Shown here: positions 28,555 through 36,865 of the stretch, piece after piece
Layout: each line of letters opens with the position of its first letter
Numbering within the stretch: position 1 is the stretch's first letter
From: Gimesia maris
GTDB lineage: Bacteria; Planctomycetota; Planctomycetia; Planctomycetales; Planctomycetaceae
Direction: 5' to 3'
DNA length: 64,000 nt
Assembly (NCBI RefSeq): GCF_008298035.1
Contig: NZ_CP042910.1
Location: 4,045,001-4,109,000, forward strand
Translations under genes and position numbers: made by a program
Notes under the pieces: generated by a model
Database searches by the model: none
What the model saw: the letters and a program-made list of their open reading frames with translations, nothing else
What the model was told of the DNA's origin: nothing

Positions 28555-30108
28555 ATGCGGTACAACCAAAACGTGTCGACCTTGATTCTTTTGATCTTTC
28601 TTTTAATTACTGTTTTGCAGAAGGAATCAAATGGCCAGGAACCTAAAGTGATCGAAGGAACCGGCGGAAATGCATGGTCTCCAGCCACATTGAAGTTGAA
28701 GACCGGTGACGTGGTAGAATTCAAGGTTACCGGCAGCAGGCATGGAGTTGCCTTCAATAACGGCGATCATGCGAAACAGGTGTTTGAATTCCTCGATGGA
28801 TTCGAATTGAAGCAGCATGACTTCCCTGGGACTATTCGCTCAACTCACGCAAACGGTACAGGAATCAACAAAGATGACAACGGCGGACTACTGATTCGAG
28901 CCAAAGTGAAGACAATTCCAGATGGTGTATCGGAGCTTGAATACTTCTGCTCACTTCACGGTAATAACATGTCGGGGAAGATTGAACTGGAAAAGGGCGC
29001 TGTACCCGTACCTAAAGTGATCGAGGGAACCGGCGGAAATGCATGGTCTCCAGCCACATTGAAGTTGAAGACCGGTGACGTGGTAGAGTTCAAGGTTACC
29101 GGCAGCACGCATGGAGTTGCGTTCAATAACAGTGATCATGCAATACAGGTGTTTGAATTTCTCGATGGATTCGAATTGAAGCAGCATAACTTCTCCGGGA
29201 CTATTCGCTCAACTCACGCAAACGGTACAGGAATCAACAAAGATAACAACGGCGGACTACTGATTCGAGCCAAAGTGAAGGCAATTCCTGATGGTGTCTC
29301 CGAGCTTAATTACTTCTGCTCACTTCACGGTAATAACATGTCGGGGAAGATTGAACTGGAAAAGGGCGCTGTACCCGTACCTAAAGTGATCGAGGGAACC
29401 GGCGGAAATGCATGGTCTCCAGCCACATTGAAGTTGAAGACCGGTGACGTGGTAGAGTTCAAGGTTACCGGCAGCACGCATGGAGTTGCGTTCAATAACG
29501 GTGATCATGCAATACAGGTGTTTGAATTTCTCGATGGATTCGAATTGAAGCAGCATAACTTCTCCGGGACTATTCGCTCAACTCACGCAAACGGTACAGG
29601 AATCAACAAAGATAACAACGGCGGACTACTGATTCGAGCCAAAGTGAAGGCAATTCCTGATGGTGTCTCCGAGCTTAATTACTTCTGCTCACTTCATGGT
29701 AATGACATGTCGGGGAAGATTGTGCTGGAGAAGGACACAGCACACGCTGACCACACTATTCATGGTGTTAGTGATGATGGAAACCAATCCTGGATAGTGA
29801 ACGGGATTCCTGCCGCAAATCTTGATGTTAAAGCCGGCCAGATCATTGAATGGCGTGTCAGGGAGGGATTTCATGGATTACGTTTCACATCATGGGCCAG
29901 AGACAGGAAGCACATTGCAGTGATCAAGGATGGTGACATCGGGTTCATGCATTTGCTGGGACGTAACCCGACAGCATCCAAGGTGGAGAATGATGTCATG
30001 CTGCGAGTTCGGATTGACGATGCGGATGTGGGAACAGAGATTCCTTTTTCCAGTCTTGTGCATCCGAGCATGAAAGGCAAGTTAACGGTCATTGCTGATA
30101 GCAACTGA
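28555..30108 (+). CDS. Secreted four-domain cupredoxin with three near-identical repeats
   Basis: 517 residues. Signal peptide 1-27 (TLILLIFLLITVLQ). Three tandem plastocyanin-like domains of exactly 123 residues, each with a full type-1 copper set: His63, Cys132, His135, Met139; His186, Cys255, His258, Met262; His309, Cys378, His381, Met385 (motif YFCSLHGNNM, with D for the second N in the third). A fourth, diverged domain (about 395-515) has FHGLRF but PFSSLVHPSM where FCSLH is expected, so the Cys ligand is lost. Repeats begin PKVIEGTGGNAWSP. It should carry up to three electrons or store copper outside the membrane, next to the oxidases of the operon. GAGGGCAG precedes the start. Confidence 0.88.
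   Translation: MRYNQNVSTLILLIFLLITVLQKESNGQEPKVIEGTGGNAWSPATLKLKTGDVVEFKVTGSRHGVAFNNGDHAKQVFEFLDGFELKQHDFPGTIRSTHANGTGINKDDNGGLLIRAKVKTIPDGVSELEYFCSLHGNNMSGKIELEKGAVPVPKVIEGTGGNAWSPATLKLKTGDVVEFKVTGSTHGVAFNNSDHAIQVFEFLDGFELKQHNFSGTIRSTHANGTGINKDNNGGLLIRAKVKAIPDGVSELNYFCSLHGNNMSGKIELEKGAVPVPKVIEGTGGNAWSPATLKLKTGDVVEFKVTGSTHGVAFNNGDHAIQVFEFLDGFELKQHNFSGTIRSTHANGTGINKDNNGGLLIRAKVKAIPDGVSELNYFCSLHGNDMSGKIVLEKDTAHADHTIHGVSDDGNQSWIVNGIPAANLDVKAGQIIEWRVREGFHGLRFTSWARDRKHIAVIKDGDIGFMHLLGRNPTASKVENDVMLRVRIDDADVGTEIPFSSLVHPSMKGKLTVIADSN
28642..29748 (+). repeat. Three tandem 369-bp coding repeats
   Basis: Units start at 28642, 29011 and 29380, each 369 bases and in frame. Units 2 and 3 differ at only a few bases (for example AACAGTGATCAT against AACGGTGATCAT), while unit 1 differs from them at more sites. 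This points to a recent duplication or gene conversion. Confidence 0.9.
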
Positions 30109-30139
30109 ATACTAATCAGATTTCAAGAAAGATATAAGC

Positions 30140-31459
30140 ATGTCATTGCTCTTAACGCTCAACGGTTCGTCCACCTTGGATGCATTTCTGATTGCACCTC
30201 ACAACAATCAGGTGTTTCCCTCGATTCTTGGTCTAGCCACCGATGATGGCACCACGGTCGATGTTGAGATTCAGGTGTCGGCGCAGGGTGCTGGCATAGT
30301 ATTGTCTCAAACCAACATCACGGTCGGATCAGGTGGGTCGACCGTTTCTGTCCACGCCATTTCTCCAAGCCTCGTTCGTAACGACACAACTCTGAATATT
30401 TTGGTAGGCGGAGTGCTCGAAGGTTCGATCAGCTTGACTGCGATCTCAAACCCGAGAGTATGGTTCGATGGTCGGTTTGAGGTGCGGTTTGCGACTGGCC
30501 AGGGTTTTTACAACGATCCACGGGGCAATCCCGATGGAACAGGGCGTGGTTGGATGTGGGCATTGGAGGGTGAGCCTGATTTCGTTCCCGCAGACAGTGT
30601 TCCGGACCGCATTGAAAAACCGGTCGGGCGGGTAATCAGGTTTCACAATCCTGTTGCACCACGTTCACATGTTCCGCCGATCGGAGTGTTTGTAAAAGCT
30701 GTCGAAGGTGAAGTCGGAGGTACGAAAGAACGTTTCACAGGCGGAGATCCAATGGTCGGCGCAGCGGTTAATCTTGGGCCGAACACGTACTTCGCTTCCA
30801 ATCAACCAGTAAACCCGGCTGACCGCACTGCAGGGAGACTTCCTGAGGAACGTCATGGCGATGGAGAACAGCCGCTGGCGTTATTCCAGTGCCGCTTGGG
30901 CGATCAATTTAGTGGGGGTTCTAAAACCGGAGCGTTCGTTCCGGGTACGACCGAAAGTCAGTCACCTCGCAATCCAGATTTCCGACCATACGCGCAGGGG
31001 CTTACGGTTTTGAGTCCAGGCGAACGCGCAGCATTTCCGTTCTTATCCCTCGGAGAATTTTCGACTCAACGAGTCAATCAGCTGCTATCCGAATTTGTTG
31101 CGCTAAAAGCAGCTGGTCAGACGAATTCGGTCGAATTTCGTAACTTGCGACTCCGGATCGGCCATTTGTTACCTCTGCTCGAGCAATCTCTGCAGAATCA
31201 AATCATTGCAGATCATGGCCCTGACGGTGTAACACGGTTAGTACCAAGCCAGTCGTTTGGATGGGGACAGCGGGAGGTCTATCGCGGAATGATCAATGAG
31301 TCGATCAATATTCAACCCAACGATTCATCCATCCTGTCGTATTTTTCGCAATTTCCATCCTTTCACTTTCTGTGCGTGTTTTTCAACTTTCACACCGATG
31401 AAGCGTGTGGACACTGCTACGGTGCAGTGGATCCGTCGCAGCAACCGCCCACACTTTAA
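30140..31459 (+). CDS. Protein of unknown function in the copper operon
   Basis: 439 residues, no family recognised and no signal peptide. The first 110 residues look like a beta-sandwich (VDVEIQVSAQGAGIVLSQ). The middle is rich in Gly/Pro/Arg (GFYNDPRGNPDGTGRGWMWA) with loops rather than repeats; about 310-350 is helical (VNQLLSEFVALKAAGQ). The C-terminus has His-x4-Cys-x2-Cys (FHTDEACGHCYG), a possible metal or redox site. It sits between the cupredoxin and the galactose-oxidase-like gene with gaps of 31 and 35 bases, so it is surely co-transcribed. Confidence 0.6.
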   Translation: MSLLLTLNGSSTLDAFLIAPHNNQVFPSILGLATDDGTTVDVEIQVSAQGAGIVLSQTNITVGSGGSTVSVHAISPSLVRNDTTLNILVGGVLEGSISLTAISNPRVWFDGRFEVRFATGQGFYNDPRGNPDGTGRGWMWALEGEPDFVPADSVPDRIEKPVGRVIRFHNPVAPRSHVPPIGVFVKAVEGEVGGTKERFTGGDPMVGAAVNLGPNTYFASNQPVNPADRTAGRLPEERHGDGEQPLALFQCRLGDQFSGGSKTGAFVPGTTESQSPRNPDFRPYAQGLTVLSPGERAAFPFLSLGEFSTQRVNQLLSEFVALKAAGQTNSVEFRNLRLRIGHLLPLLEQSLQNQIIADHGPDGVTRLVPSQSFGWGQREVYRGMINESINIQPNDSSILSYFSQFPSFHFLCVFFNFHTDEACGHCYGAVDPSQQPPTL

Positions 31460-31494
31460 CCGCAGATCAATACTAGTTATCCAGAGATGTCACT

Positions 31495-33732
31495 ATGAAG
31501 AGAACCATAAAACGAGTATGTACAAAAACGTTTTGGATTATGGGACTTATTGCCGTTACACAAGTCATGCTTACACCAGGATTCGTTAGTGCTGCTTCCT
31601 GGGAAATCACGGCAACGAGCGGATTCCAATGGGATCCAAGTGAGGTGAAGTTGAGCTTGGGTGATGACGTTACTTTCAAGCTAAGCGGTGATCCTCAGGG
31701 CATACCTCATGGACTTCATTTCAATGACTGGGATTCTATCAAACAAGTATTTGAGATTGAAGCCGTCCAAGGTCAACAGTCATTCAATGCCACAACGGGA
31801 CAGAACAGCGCTTCAACTAATATGGCGAACAAGGTGTTGTTCAAGGCCAAAATCAAGAGCATTCCGGACGGACTCAGCGAAATCTCGTATGTATGTATTG
31901 AACATGGTGGGATGAGAGGCAATATCGTTCTCGGGGCCACGGACGGCGATATGGGCGTTGAAAAGATGGTTAGGCGACTGTCTCCTTCAATGCAGCGACG
32001 CATGTTGAAATTTATCAACCAAGCGCGAAGTCCCAGGGAGTTAACTAAGTCGCCACAGGAACGTCGTGTCAAATTTGAACATGGTCCATCGGCAGCCAGG
32101 CCAAAATACGACCGGCGGCACGAAGGGGTGGTTGCATATGACTTGGCTACTGCGAAAATGATGTTGGAGAATCGTCCGCTGGACGGGTATACGGATGTTA
32201 GAGATTGCCTCAAGCTCTACAAGGAATCTGAGACCGAAAGGTTTGAAGATCTATTAAACTCACTCGGTCCACCCCAGTTTGGCGAATGGCGGGAAGTTGC
32301 AACCGTTGCGGAAGGTGACGAAGAAGAGCCTGTCATGCATGCGGCGATGTTGCATACGGGAAAAGTTCTGCTCATTCCAAGCAATAACAGAACAGTTCTT
32401 TGGGATCCCGACCCAGCGGTCGCAACGCCCATCGAAATCATCAACGGAGAACAGGCGGGAACGGGGTTAACTGCAAATCTCTTTTGTAGTGGTCATTCAT
32501 TTCTTTCTGATGGTCGCTTGCTTGTAGTTGGAGGAGGAGGTGGCAATCCGGGAGCCGCATCTTCGATTCAGGGATGGAAATTTGATCCCAAAACAATCAA
32601 ATGGACTCGAACCAGTAACGATATGTCGTTCCAACGCTGGTATCCCACACTGGTTACCTTGGCAGACGAGCCTGGCAAGGTACTGGTTGCTGCGGGGGCT
32701 ACCGGAATGGGCGTCGCGGATTTCATGGAGATATATTCCGAAGTTACCGACAAATTTGAACCTGTCACGGCCACAGGGCCAGTGGGAGAATTGCTCTTTC
32801 CACCGACCTATCCAGGTCTGCATTTGCTGCCTGGCGGGGAAGTATTCCATACTCCCGTTGGATTTGGTGATTGCAATCAGAGCCCAAGTGGCGCGTCAGC
32901 GGACCCCACAGCAATCTTCGCTTTCTCAAACCCGGCGAGAACTATGGGGGCGTGGTCGACACTTGAAAACAATCATCGGCGGAAGGGAATGTCAGTGTTG
33001 TTGCTTGAGCCCACAAGTCCATTTGTGCGAGTACTTGCAATTGGTGGTGGAGATGCTGGTACCAGTGGGACTGGTCAAACAATCGACTTGAGTACATTCT
33101 CGCCCACTTGGGAACCAGCGTTTCCCCTGCTAGAGGAACGGGTGCACCCCAATGCCGTGATCTTGCCCGATGGTACAGTATTTATTTGTGGTGGCATGGA
33201 AGCAGGAACTAAGCCTCCCCCAAACGGCGGAAGATGCGAATTGTATGATTCCAAGACGGGTTCAATTGCCGAGATGGACGAGTTGGCCCGGCCAAGACAT
33301 TACCACTCTGTGGCAATACTCCTGCCAACGGGTGAAGTCATGGCAGCAGGAGGTGCAGGTAGAGGTGGCTGTGATGTCAGCAGGCATAACACCATTGAAG
33401 TATTTAAGCCGCCGTATCTTTTTCGAGGCGATCGTCCTGTAATTAATTCAATGAGATCGGAAGTGGAACATGGTGCAGCGTTTGAAATCGATACCCCGAA
33501 TCCTTCGGCTATCTCGAAGATCGTTCTTGCGAGACCTATGGCTGTTACGCATCAGACCGACAGCGAGCAGCGAATGATCACATTGACTTACACTGTAACT
33601 GGTCCTGGGACTATTGAAGCAATAGCACCCGCAGGCTCACCGAACTCAATCGCGCCACCTGGTTACTATATGCTCTTCATCCTCAATCAGGATAGAGTAC
33701 CATCGGTAGCCAAGTGGATCCTTCTCAAATAA
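31495..33732 (+). CDS. Galactose/glyoxal-oxidase-like copper-radical oxidase with N-terminal cupredoxin
   Basis: 745 residues. Signal peptide 1-33. Cupredoxin domain (about 35-147) with His72, Cys134, His137 and Met140. A charged linker follows (150-260), then a kelch propeller (about 265-640) and a C-terminal DUF1929-type beta domain (about 645-745). The catalytic residues of galactose oxidase can all be matched: Cys331 (NLFCSGHS) and Tyr383 (QRWYPTL) for the thioether-linked radical cofactor, Tyr603 and His604 (RPRHYHSVAILLPTG), and His686 (AVTHQTDSEQR). The RWYP and RHYHS context is closer to glyoxal oxidases than to Fusarium galactose oxidase. Such enzymes oxidise alcohols or aldehydes with O2 and release H2O2. 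The fused cupredoxin is unusual. Substrate unknown. Confidence 0.92.
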   Translation: MKRTIKRVCTKTFWIMGLIAVTQVMLTPGFVSAASWEITATSGFQWDPSEVKLSLGDDVTFKLSGDPQGIPHGLHFNDWDSIKQVFEIEAVQGQQSFNATTGQNSASTNMANKVLFKAKIKSIPDGLSEISYVCIEHGGMRGNIVLGATDGDMGVEKMVRRLSPSMQRRMLKFINQARSPRELTKSPQERRVKFEHGPSAARPKYDRRHEGVVAYDLATAKMMLENRPLDGYTDVRDCLKLYKESETERFEDLLNSLGPPQFGEWREVATVAEGDEEEPVMHAAMLHTGKVLLIPSNNRTVLWDPDPAVATPIEIINGEQAGTGLTANLFCSGHSFLSDGRLLVVGGGGGNPGAASSIQGWKFDPKTIKWTRTSNDMSFQRWYPTLVTLADEPGKVLVAAGATGMGVADFMEIYSEVTDKFEPVTATGPVGELLFPPTYPGLHLLPGGEVFHTPVGFGDCNQSPSGASADPTAIFAFSNPARTMGAWSTLENNHRRKGMSVLLLEPTSPFVRVLAIGGGDAGTSGTGQTIDLSTFSPTWEPAFPLLEERVHPNAVILPDGTVFICGGMEAGTKPPPNGGRCELYDSKTGSIAEMDELARPRHYHSVAILLPTGEVMAAGGAGRGGCDVSRHNTIEVFKPPYLFRGDRPVINSMRSEVEHGAAFEIDTPNPSAISKIVLARPMAVTHQTDSEQRMITLTYTVTGPGTIEAIAPAGSPNSIAPPGYYMLFILNQDRVPSVAKWILLK

Positions 33733-33748
33733 ACAACAAGGATAGCAA

Positions 33749-34336
33749 ATGTATTACCGATTTGTTTCACTCTTTTGCATCTGTTCTGTTTATGTCACCG
33801 GTGGATTTGCTGTTGACGGCATTGCATCTGATGGGTTTCAAAGAACGTCTTTTGATTCGCCGAAGCAAGTCGCAGAGCATTGGGATGTCAGAAATCAGGA
33901 TGGCAAAAAGATCGTGCACAGCAAACTGAAGGGATCCCCCTGCGTGATTGTACTTTTTCGGGGACATGGGTGTTATCATTGCGTCAAACAGCTAGGCGAA
34001 ATCGTCGAAGTAGAATCTCGCTTTCGGAGTCGCGGCGTACGTTTGATTGCCGTATCGGATGAATCTGTAGAAGAGATGGGTAAAGCACTTCGCAATCGAC
34101 CTCTTCCCTTTCCAGTTCTCTCTGACGTCAGGTCAAAATTAGCCAAGTTCCTGGGAAGTGACAAGATTGAAAATTGGCATGGAATTCTTATTTTGGACTC
34201 GAATGGCAAAGCAAGGTGGCTTCTATGCGGATCAAAGCCGCTAATGGATTTCCGAGAAGTGCTTTCTCAAATTGATAGTTTGCAACTTTCAACTACTCCT
34301 CTTGAGACCCACGGTCTTGAATCGCGGGTTGACTAG
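33749..34336 (+). CDS. Secreted thioredoxin-fold protein (AhpC/TSA-redoxin type)
   Basis: 195 residues. Signal peptide 1-23 (FVSLFCICSVYVTGGFA). Thioredoxin fold with CVIVLFRGHGCYHCVKQ; Cys75 and Cys78 form a CxxC redox pair, followed by VRLIAVSDES and LPFPVLSDV, typical of AhpC/TSA-redoxin proteins. It could reduce peroxide, which the neighbouring copper-radical oxidase would produce, or act as a disulfide or copper-site maturation factor (SCO/ResA-like). It is the last gene of the copper operon, 16 bases after the oxidase; its stop codon touches a possible half-copy of the hairpin repeat. Confidence 0.8.
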   Translation: MYYRFVSLFCICSVYVTGGFAVDGIASDGFQRTSFDSPKQVAEHWDVRNQDGKKIVHSKLKGSPCVIVLFRGHGCYHCVKQLGEIVEVESRFRSRGVRLIAVSDESVEEMGKALRNRPLPFPVLSDVRSKLAKFLGSDKIENWHGILILDSNGKARWLLCGSKPLMDFREVLSQIDSLQLSTTPLETHGLESRVD

Positions 34337-34363
34337 AGCGCGTCACATTTTAGTCTAGCGCGA
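34335..34363. repeat. Possible half copy of the hairpin repeat
   Basis: GAGCGCGTCACATTTTAGTC and the following TAGCGCG resemble one arm of the ~92-bp repeat (copy E has GCATCACATTTTACGCTGGCGTC). No second arm follows. It starts at the stop codon of the thioredoxin-fold gene, like other copies. Weak match. Confidence 0.3.
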
Positions 34364-34420
34364 ATGCGGTAAGTCGGGTAGACTGGTGAGGTCTCATTTC
34401 ATGGAAGATTTGTAACCGTT

Positions 34421-34810
34421 TCAGCAAATACGCAGTCTATCAATGACTGAACTGAATCGCTGCCTTCTTTGGTCACAGCAGGGACAGCATTTTTCCGATT
34501 CGGTCAGGTCGATGCCCTGCAGCAGGAGTGCCAGATCGGTGGATGAAAGTGACAGACCATGTGTGCCTTCTGGACCGGAAAGACGCTGGTACGTGCCCGC
34601 TTCCAGGCGTTTGTACCAGATAGCCAGGCCTTCGTGGTCCCAGTAGAGCAGCTTGTTTCGATCCTGTTTTTTGTTGAGAAATACAAACAGTCCCCCATCT
34701 AGTACGTTTTGCTGCAGGTAGACTTCGGTCATCCGCATCAGCCCGTCAAAACTTTTACGCATATCAGTGGGGACCGTGCAGAAATCAATGCGGGTCGGCA
34801 GATTCAGCAT
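34421..34810 (-). CDS. tnpB: IS66 Orf2 / TnpB accessory protein
   Basis: 129 residues, the usual family size. Typical opening RIDFCTVPTDMRKSFDGL and centre LFVFLNKKQDRNKLLYWDHEGLAIWYKRLEAG. TnpB is needed for IS66 transposition but is not the transposase. It overlaps tnpA by 7 bases. Probably non-functional here because tnpC is absent. Confidence 0.9.
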   Translation of the reverse strand: MLNLPTRIDFCTVPTDMRKSFDGLMRMTEVYLQQNVLDGGLFVFLNKKQDRNKLLYWDHEGLAIWYKRLEAGTYQRLSGPEGTHGLSLSSTDLALLLQGIDLTESEKCCPCCDQRRQRFSSVIDRLRIC

Positions 34811-35151
34811 GCGCGCTGCTCCAGCACGGCTAGCACGGTTTCAGGCGTGGTCCGATCACAGCCGCTTCCGGTACGAACGGTCGTGCCGTGTGAGAACACG
34901 ATTTCAATCGGCGCGGCAGGGAGTTGGACTTCAACGGGAAGAAAGGAAGTTGCAGCGGTGTTCGCGGCATCGCGTTTTTTCAGTTCCCGCCGCCAGTAAT
35001 GGTACACTGGTTCGCTCAGTCCCTCACGCTGGCAGAAGGCACGGATCGAAAGTCCTGACTGCATGCGGTCTGAAATCGTTGTTCGCCAGAACGCTTCACG
35101 GTCCGGGTTCCGCCGCTGATCGGCACGTTGTGTTGGCTGGGATGCAGGCAT
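34804..35151 (-). CDS. tnpA: IS66 Orf1 / TnpA accessory protein
   Basis: About 115 residues from the ATG at 35151, chosen because AGGAG lies 8 bases before it; the frame is open to 35187. A helix-turn-helix-like N-terminus (FWRTTISDRMQSGLSIRAFC and EGLSEPVYHYWRRELKK) is typical of IS66 TnpA. The C-terminus holds IEIVFSHGTTVRTG, also usual. Confidence 0.85.
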   Translation of the reverse strand: MPASQPTQRADQRRNPDREAFWRTTISDRMQSGLSIRAFCQREGLSEPVYHYWRRELKKRDAANTAATSFLPVEVQLPAAPIEIVFSHGTTVRTGSGCDRTTPETVLAVLEQRAC

Positions 35152-35206
35152 CGATTTCGCTCCTGAATATGTTGGTGGTTGAAACACATTCAGAATACGT
35201 CACACG

Positions 35207-35584
35207 TCAAGGTGTATTTGGTGGGCCGGTTACGTTCATCAAGGCGTTCCACATGGTTAACATCCGGGTTATTGCTGCCCGATAGCGACGGATGGTTTGC
35301 AGGGAAGATCGCAAAACCGGTTCATGATGATTGAGCCAGCGTTGTTGTAAATCATCAATACCTACAGGATCGAAATTGAACACCGAATGAGTATGAGACT
35401 CTATCTGGGAGTTGTTACGCGCGGCCATCTGCCGCGCCTCTTCTTTATCCGCACCTATTTTGGGTCGCAAACGCTTTCCATTTTCAAGGTAGGTGAGATA
35501 CCAGATTTTACCGCGGAGATCGCCACGAACTTTACCGATTTGGAACGATGTCTTCCGATTTTGCTTTGATGATTGCTTCATCAA
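35207..35584 (-). pseudogene. Truncated tyrosine recombinase (N-terminal part)
   Basis: 125 residues: an arm-binding N-terminus (GKVRGDLRGKIWYLTYLENG, then KEEARQMAARNN) and the start of the SAM-like core-binding domain (LRSSLQTIRRYRAAITRM). The whole catalytic domain with the Arg/His/Tyr residues is missing; the frame runs into the IS66 remnant. It begins 133 bases from the 3' end of tRNA-Ser(UGA), the standard place for an integrase of an island or phage inserted at a tRNA gene. Confidence 0.7.
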
Positions 35585-35715
35585 CAGAGCCTTTCAGAGA
35601 ACCCCCGTGCCACAAAACGCCACATAATGTGCCACAAATGGGAAGCTCTGGAGCGGTCCAGATAAAGAAAATGCCGCTGAGTTATAGGCTTACAACTCAA
35701 CGGCAATCAAATAAA

Positions 35716-35800
<85 letters not shown>

Positions 35801-36105
35801 TGCAGCCCGAAATTCCTTGAAGGACTGGGCTTCGGTCGAAAGTATATAGACTCTCACCAAGCTTGTAAAGTCTCATATTTGTTCTGTTTCCGCATGATTT
35901 GAGCGCAAATCACGCGGGTTTCCAGTTAAAACGAATGTACTGCATCTGATTGCCGTCATCATCCGTTAAAAGGTAGTTTTCTCACTTCTCTGACGCCGTT
36001 CTTTGACTAGAACGGATTATACTACAGTCTTAAACCAGTTTTTTATCGCAATATCTGATCAACCGGAAAACATCAGGCGACCATTGTCTGATAGAGGAAA
36101 CAACC
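35801..36105. other. Intergenic region after tRNA-Ser
   Basis: 305 bases between the 5' end of the leftward tRNA and the rightward cobalamin adenosyltransferase gene. It must hold both promoters. No gene or repeat seen. Confidence 0.5.
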
Positions 36106-36753
36106 GTGGCGGAACGTGGAACAGTTCATCTCAATATGATCGTCACTAAAACCGGGGATCAGGGGCAGACCTGCCTCAATGATGGCTCACGGATCTCGAA
36201 AGCCAGCCCGCGAATCAAAGCTTTAGCCTCCATCGAACAAGTGGCTGTGAAACTGGGCTACTTCATTCACGTTTGTGAAGACCAGATCCTGCAGGTCAAG
36301 CTGCCTGAAAATCGCAGTTGTGAGATCAAACTGACGCAACTGGCGACTTCATTTCAGCAGGAAATGTATGACATCGGTTCCGATATCAGCACGCCATTCG
36401 TCGACGGCGAAGACCGAATACGCTTCCCCCAGGAATCAGTTGAGGAACTGACTGAACTGATTGGCAGGCTGACGCTGGCCCTGGAACCACTGGATTCATT
36501 CATTCTTCCCCAGGGAAGTCTGCGTGTGCTCATCGCTCATGATATCCGCACGCTGGTGCGACAGGCGGAAATTCACGTCTGGGATATTGAAGAGGCAGTA
36601 AACCCCGCTGTGCCTCAATTTCTCAACCGGCTGTCTGACTTCTGGTTCGTACTCGGTAGAATTCTGTTCGCCGAGGAGACTCAAACCGGGGGAACTGAAA
36701 ATCAAAAATGGGAACCCCGACAGAAACAGGATCGGGGCTGCCGGTTCACTTAA
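36106..36753 (+). CDS. Cob(I)alamin adenosyltransferase (PduO type)
   Basis: 215 residues from a GTG with GAGGA 7 bases before it. Family opening IVTKTGDQGQTCLNDGSRI; helical bundle with DIGSDISTPF; the active-site stretch SFILPQGSLRVLIAHDIRTLVRQAE corresponds to the PduO FxxPxG and RxxxRRxE region, although here it is less canonical. It transfers adenosyl from ATP to cob(I)alamin to make coenzyme B12. The C-terminus is basic. It is convergent with the B12-dependent metH gene, with one hairpin repeat between them. Confidence 0.85.
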   Translation: MAERGTVHLNMIVTKTGDQGQTCLNDGSRISKASPRIKALASIEQVAVKLGYFIHVCEDQILQVKLPENRSCEIKLTQLATSFQQEMYDIGSDISTPFVDGEDRIRFPQESVEELTELIGRLTLALEPLDSFILPQGSLRVLIAHDIRTLVRQAEIHVWDIEEAVNPAVPQFLNRLSDFWFVLGRILFAEETQTGGTENQKWEPRQKQDRGCRFT

Positions 36754-36774
36754 ACTTAAAACCCGGCCGCTGAT

Positions 36775-36865
36775 TAGCGTGCCTTCGTGTCAGCATAGCC
36801 TCCCCATTGATGATACTCGCTCCAACTGGCCGTAGAGATACTACAGTAAAACGGGACACAGTCTA
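36775..36865 (+). repeat. 92-bp hairpin repeat, copy C
   Basis: The right arm is well kept (GAGATACTACAGTAAAACGG, then GACACAGTCTAG), as is the centre GATACTCGCTCCAACTGGCC; the left arm has decayed. It lies between two convergent genes and its end overlaps the metH stop codon (36863-36865). Confidence 0.7.

Larger units (their letters stand above)
34421..35200 (-). mobile_element. IS66-family remnant (tnpA and tnpB without tnpC)
   Basis: The two small accessory genes of an IS66 element are present and overlap by 7 bases, but the large DDE transposase gene (tnpC, normally about 1.5 kb directly after tnpB) is missing; only 84 bases separate tnpB from the copper operon. Terminal inverted repeats could not be recognised. 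The element probably cut the recombinase gene on its right. Confidence 0.8.
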
